The notes beneath the pieces were generated by a model. It was not told the origin of the DNA. It did no database searches and saw only the letters and a list, made by a program, of their open reading frames with translations. Shown in pieces: positions 5,717-6,223 of a stretch of DNA of 6,223 bases (positions within the stretch are counted from its first letter, which is position 1; each line of letters starts with the position of its first letter). The stretch comes from an uncultured Eubacteriales bacterium. GTDB taxonomy: Bacteria; Bacillota; Clostridia; Peptostreptococcales; Anaerovoracaceae. The DNA is taken from NCBI GenBank assembly GCA_902766185.1, contig CACXCQ010000169.1, positions 1 through 6,223 of the forward strand, in the 5' to 3' direction. Position numbers and translations under genes: made by a program.

Positions 5717-5980
5717 TCGTGTTGATTTTCTCTTGTTCGGGACGGATCAACACGATTTGCCTCCTCGCACGGTCCGCGGAGATCCTCCCGAGGCCCTCGC
5801 GTGTTGATCTTCGAGCGAGCGTGGGCAATCAACACGAAATATGGATTATTCGTGTTGATATCTGATTTGTAAACAACGATCAACATTTTGCCCATTGGAA
5901 AATGAAAGATTTGCCCGGATCCGGGCCAAAATTCATTGGCAAAATGTTGATCGCCGTTTTTTAAGACCAAATCAACACGA
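5717..5980. repeat. Four-unit alternating inverted-repeat element (CGTGTTGAT array) with a predicted three-armed fold
   Basis: The 9-bp core CGTGTTGAT, or its complement, occurs eight times in strictly alternating orientation. Copies are at 5718-5726(+), 5746-5754(-), 5800-5808(+), 5828-5836(-), 5851-5859(+), 5879-5887(-, last two bases differ), 5943-5951(+, first two bases differ) and 5971-5979(-). Taken in consecutive pairs they form four units of exactly 37 bp with 19 nt between arms, and those 19-nt interiors are unrelated. Matching beyond the core favours another pairing: 5717-5728 with 5969-5980 (12 bp), 5745-5754 with 5800-5809 (10 bp), 5828-5838 with 5849-5859 (11 bp) and 5877-5892 with 5938-5953 (16 bp). 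In RNA or single-stranded DNA this gives one closing stem and three hairpin arms joined by 15-18 nt linkers. It could be a structured RNA, a MITE-like palindromic element or an array of dimer-binding sites. I know of no named family that fits. Confidence 0.85.
5877..5953. repeat. Long nested hairpin within the repeat element
   Basis: CGATCAACATTTTGCC (5877-5892) and GGCAAAATGTTGATCG (5938-5953) are a perfect 16-bp inverted repeat. Inside lie a second pair, AATGAA (5901-5906) with TTCATT (5932-5937), and a perfect 14-bp palindrome GCCCGGATCCGGGC (5913-5926) at the tip. The result is a 77-bp interrupted stem. No T-run follows on the plus strand, so it is not a standard terminator. Confidence 0.85.
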
Positions 5981-6087
5981 CACATTATCTCTTCTCCATC
6001 TCATCTCCCACCATCAGGGGTTCGAACGACGTGGAGAGGGGTCAGGAACATTGAGAAATGGAGATTTGACGCGCTGCCCGTTTTGAC

Positions 6088-6108
6088 CTACCCAAGGAAC
6101 TACCCAAG
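6088..6108. repeat. Tandem 9-bp direct repeat CTACCCAAG
   Basis: CTACCCAAG occurs at 6088-6096 and 6100-6108, a period of 12 bp. Closely spaced direct repeats of this size are typical of protein-binding sites, for example arm-type sites of tyrosine integrases. No integrase is visible in the window, so the role is open. Confidence 0.5.
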
Positions 6109-6131
6109 CGTGACACCAGAAGCTGATTGTG

Positions 6132-6164
6132 ATTATCCGTAATATTTATTTTATTACGGATAAT
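6132..6164. promoter_or_regulatory. 13-bp inverted repeat upstream of the right-edge promoter, candidate operator
   Basis: ATTATCCGTAATA (6132-6144) and TATTACGGATAAT (6152-6164) form a perfect 13-bp inverted repeat with a 7-nt spacer, ending 2 bp before the -35 box. The core TCCGTAA recurs at 6206-6212, just after the predicted start site. Three copies bracketing one promoter suggest binding sites of a dimeric regulator. The same DNA is AT-rich and could also act as an UP element. Confidence 0.6.
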
Positions 6165-6166
6165 TA

Positions 6167-6194
6167 TTGACATGCGATCGTTCTTATGTATACT
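6167..6194 (+). promoter_or_regulatory. Strong sigma-A type promoter reading out of the window
   Basis: A perfect -35 TTGACA (6167-6172) is followed after 16 bp by TATACT (6189-6194); an alternative -10, TACTAT at 6191-6196, would give 18 bp. The predicted start is near 6201. The sequence after it to 6223 is A-rich with no start codon, so the driven gene or RNA lies beyond the window. Composition drops sharply in GC from about 6121 onward. Confidence 0.75.
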
Positions 6195-6223
6195 ATAGGT
6201 AAAAGTCCGTAAAAAACAAAAAT

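Larger units (their letters stand above)
5652..6131. other. Gene-free stretch of about 480 bp dominated by inverted repeats
   Basis: No frame here on either strand has a plausible start, ribosome site and protein-like product. The left edge (5652-5716) shows only a weak CTCAG/CTGAG stem at 5690-5708. The centre (5717-5980) is the eight-copy inverted-repeat element listed separately. The right part (5981-6131) has a purine/pyrimidine-skewed patch (5985-6010), the palindrome GTTCGAAC (6020-6027) and a tandem 9-bp repeat (6088-6108). Confidence 0.7.

Noticed and set aside
5717..5980. CRISPR array
   Set aside because: The copies alternate in orientation, the spacers differ widely in length (14 to 55 nt between units), and there are no cas genes.
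5717..5980. Integron attC sites
   Set aside because: The arms contain GTTGAT/ATCAAC, which break the GTTRRRY/RYYYAAC consensus; no integrase or cassette structure is seen.
5515..5985. 156-codon minus-strand open frame across the repeat element
   Set aside because: It runs through the palindromic repeats and opposite the plus-strand hypothetical gene, with no domain and no Shine-Dalgarno. The composition is Arg-rich and arbitrary.
6011..6045. tRNA T-arm-like GGGGTTCGAAC sequence
   Set aside because: The bases flanking the TTCGAAC do not pair to form a T-stem on either strand, and no D-arm, anticodon arm or acceptor stem can be built around it.
5895..6086. 63-codon plus-strand open frame
   Set aside because: It starts inside the 77-bp hairpin, has no ribosome site, and the product is low in hydrophobic structure.

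Overview
The window looks like chromosomal DNA from a Gram-positive anaerobe of the Clostridia type with fairly GC-rich genes. The evidence is two lipoproteins with classical signal peptidase II lipoboxes, strong AGGAGG-like ribosome binding sites, sigma-A type -35/-10 promoters and a textbook intrinsic terminator. No taxonomic marker gene is present, so the organism assignment is an inference.

Region 1 (1-1700) is a plus-strand, probably co-transcribed cluster. It holds the last 54 residues of a P1/S58 (DmpA-type) aminopeptidase, a short pyridoxal-phosphate ammonia-lyase of the threonine/serine dehydratase fold type II family (no ACT domain), and a GNAT acetyltransferase. Gaps are only 33 and 26 bp and each downstream gene has its own Shine-Dalgarno sequence. 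Peptide cleavage followed by deamination of hydroxy-amino acids fits an amino-acid-fermenting lifestyle.

Region 2 (1701-5127) carries two separately promoted surface lipoproteins. The first is a 735-residue M28-family zinc metallopeptidase with an inserted PA-like domain and a long C-terminal extension. It is preceded by a near-consensus promoter (TTGACT-17-TATTAT) and a 12-bp palindrome just after the predicted start site. The second is a 273-residue lipoprotein with two lipocalin-like halves. It ends at a strong intrinsic terminator with 12-bp arms. The 218-bp gap between the two lipoproteins contains an unexplained 52-codon open frame with coding-like composition.

Region 3 (5128-5651) is an open frame beginning right after that terminator. 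Its body looks like a genuine protein but it has no signal peptide, no convincing start and an atypical N-terminus, so it may be a 5'-truncated remnant.

Region 4 (5652-6223) has no credible gene and is the most unusual part. Eight copies of a 9-bp motif (CGTGTTGAT or its complement) alternate strictly in orientation. They form four units, each exactly 37 bp long with arms 19 nt apart, while the material between arms is unrelated. Sequence matching beyond the core joins the copies as 1:8, 2:3, 4:5 and 6:7, which describes a 264-nt element with a 12-bp closing stem and three hairpin arms. It could be a structured RNA, a MITE-like palindromic element, or an array of dimer-binding sites. To its right are a 9-bp tandem direct repeat and then a markedly AT-rich strong promoter (TTGACA-16-TATACT). 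That promoter has a 13-bp inverted repeat upstream and a third copy of the same TCCGTAA half-site after the start point, and it drives a gene beyond the window edge.
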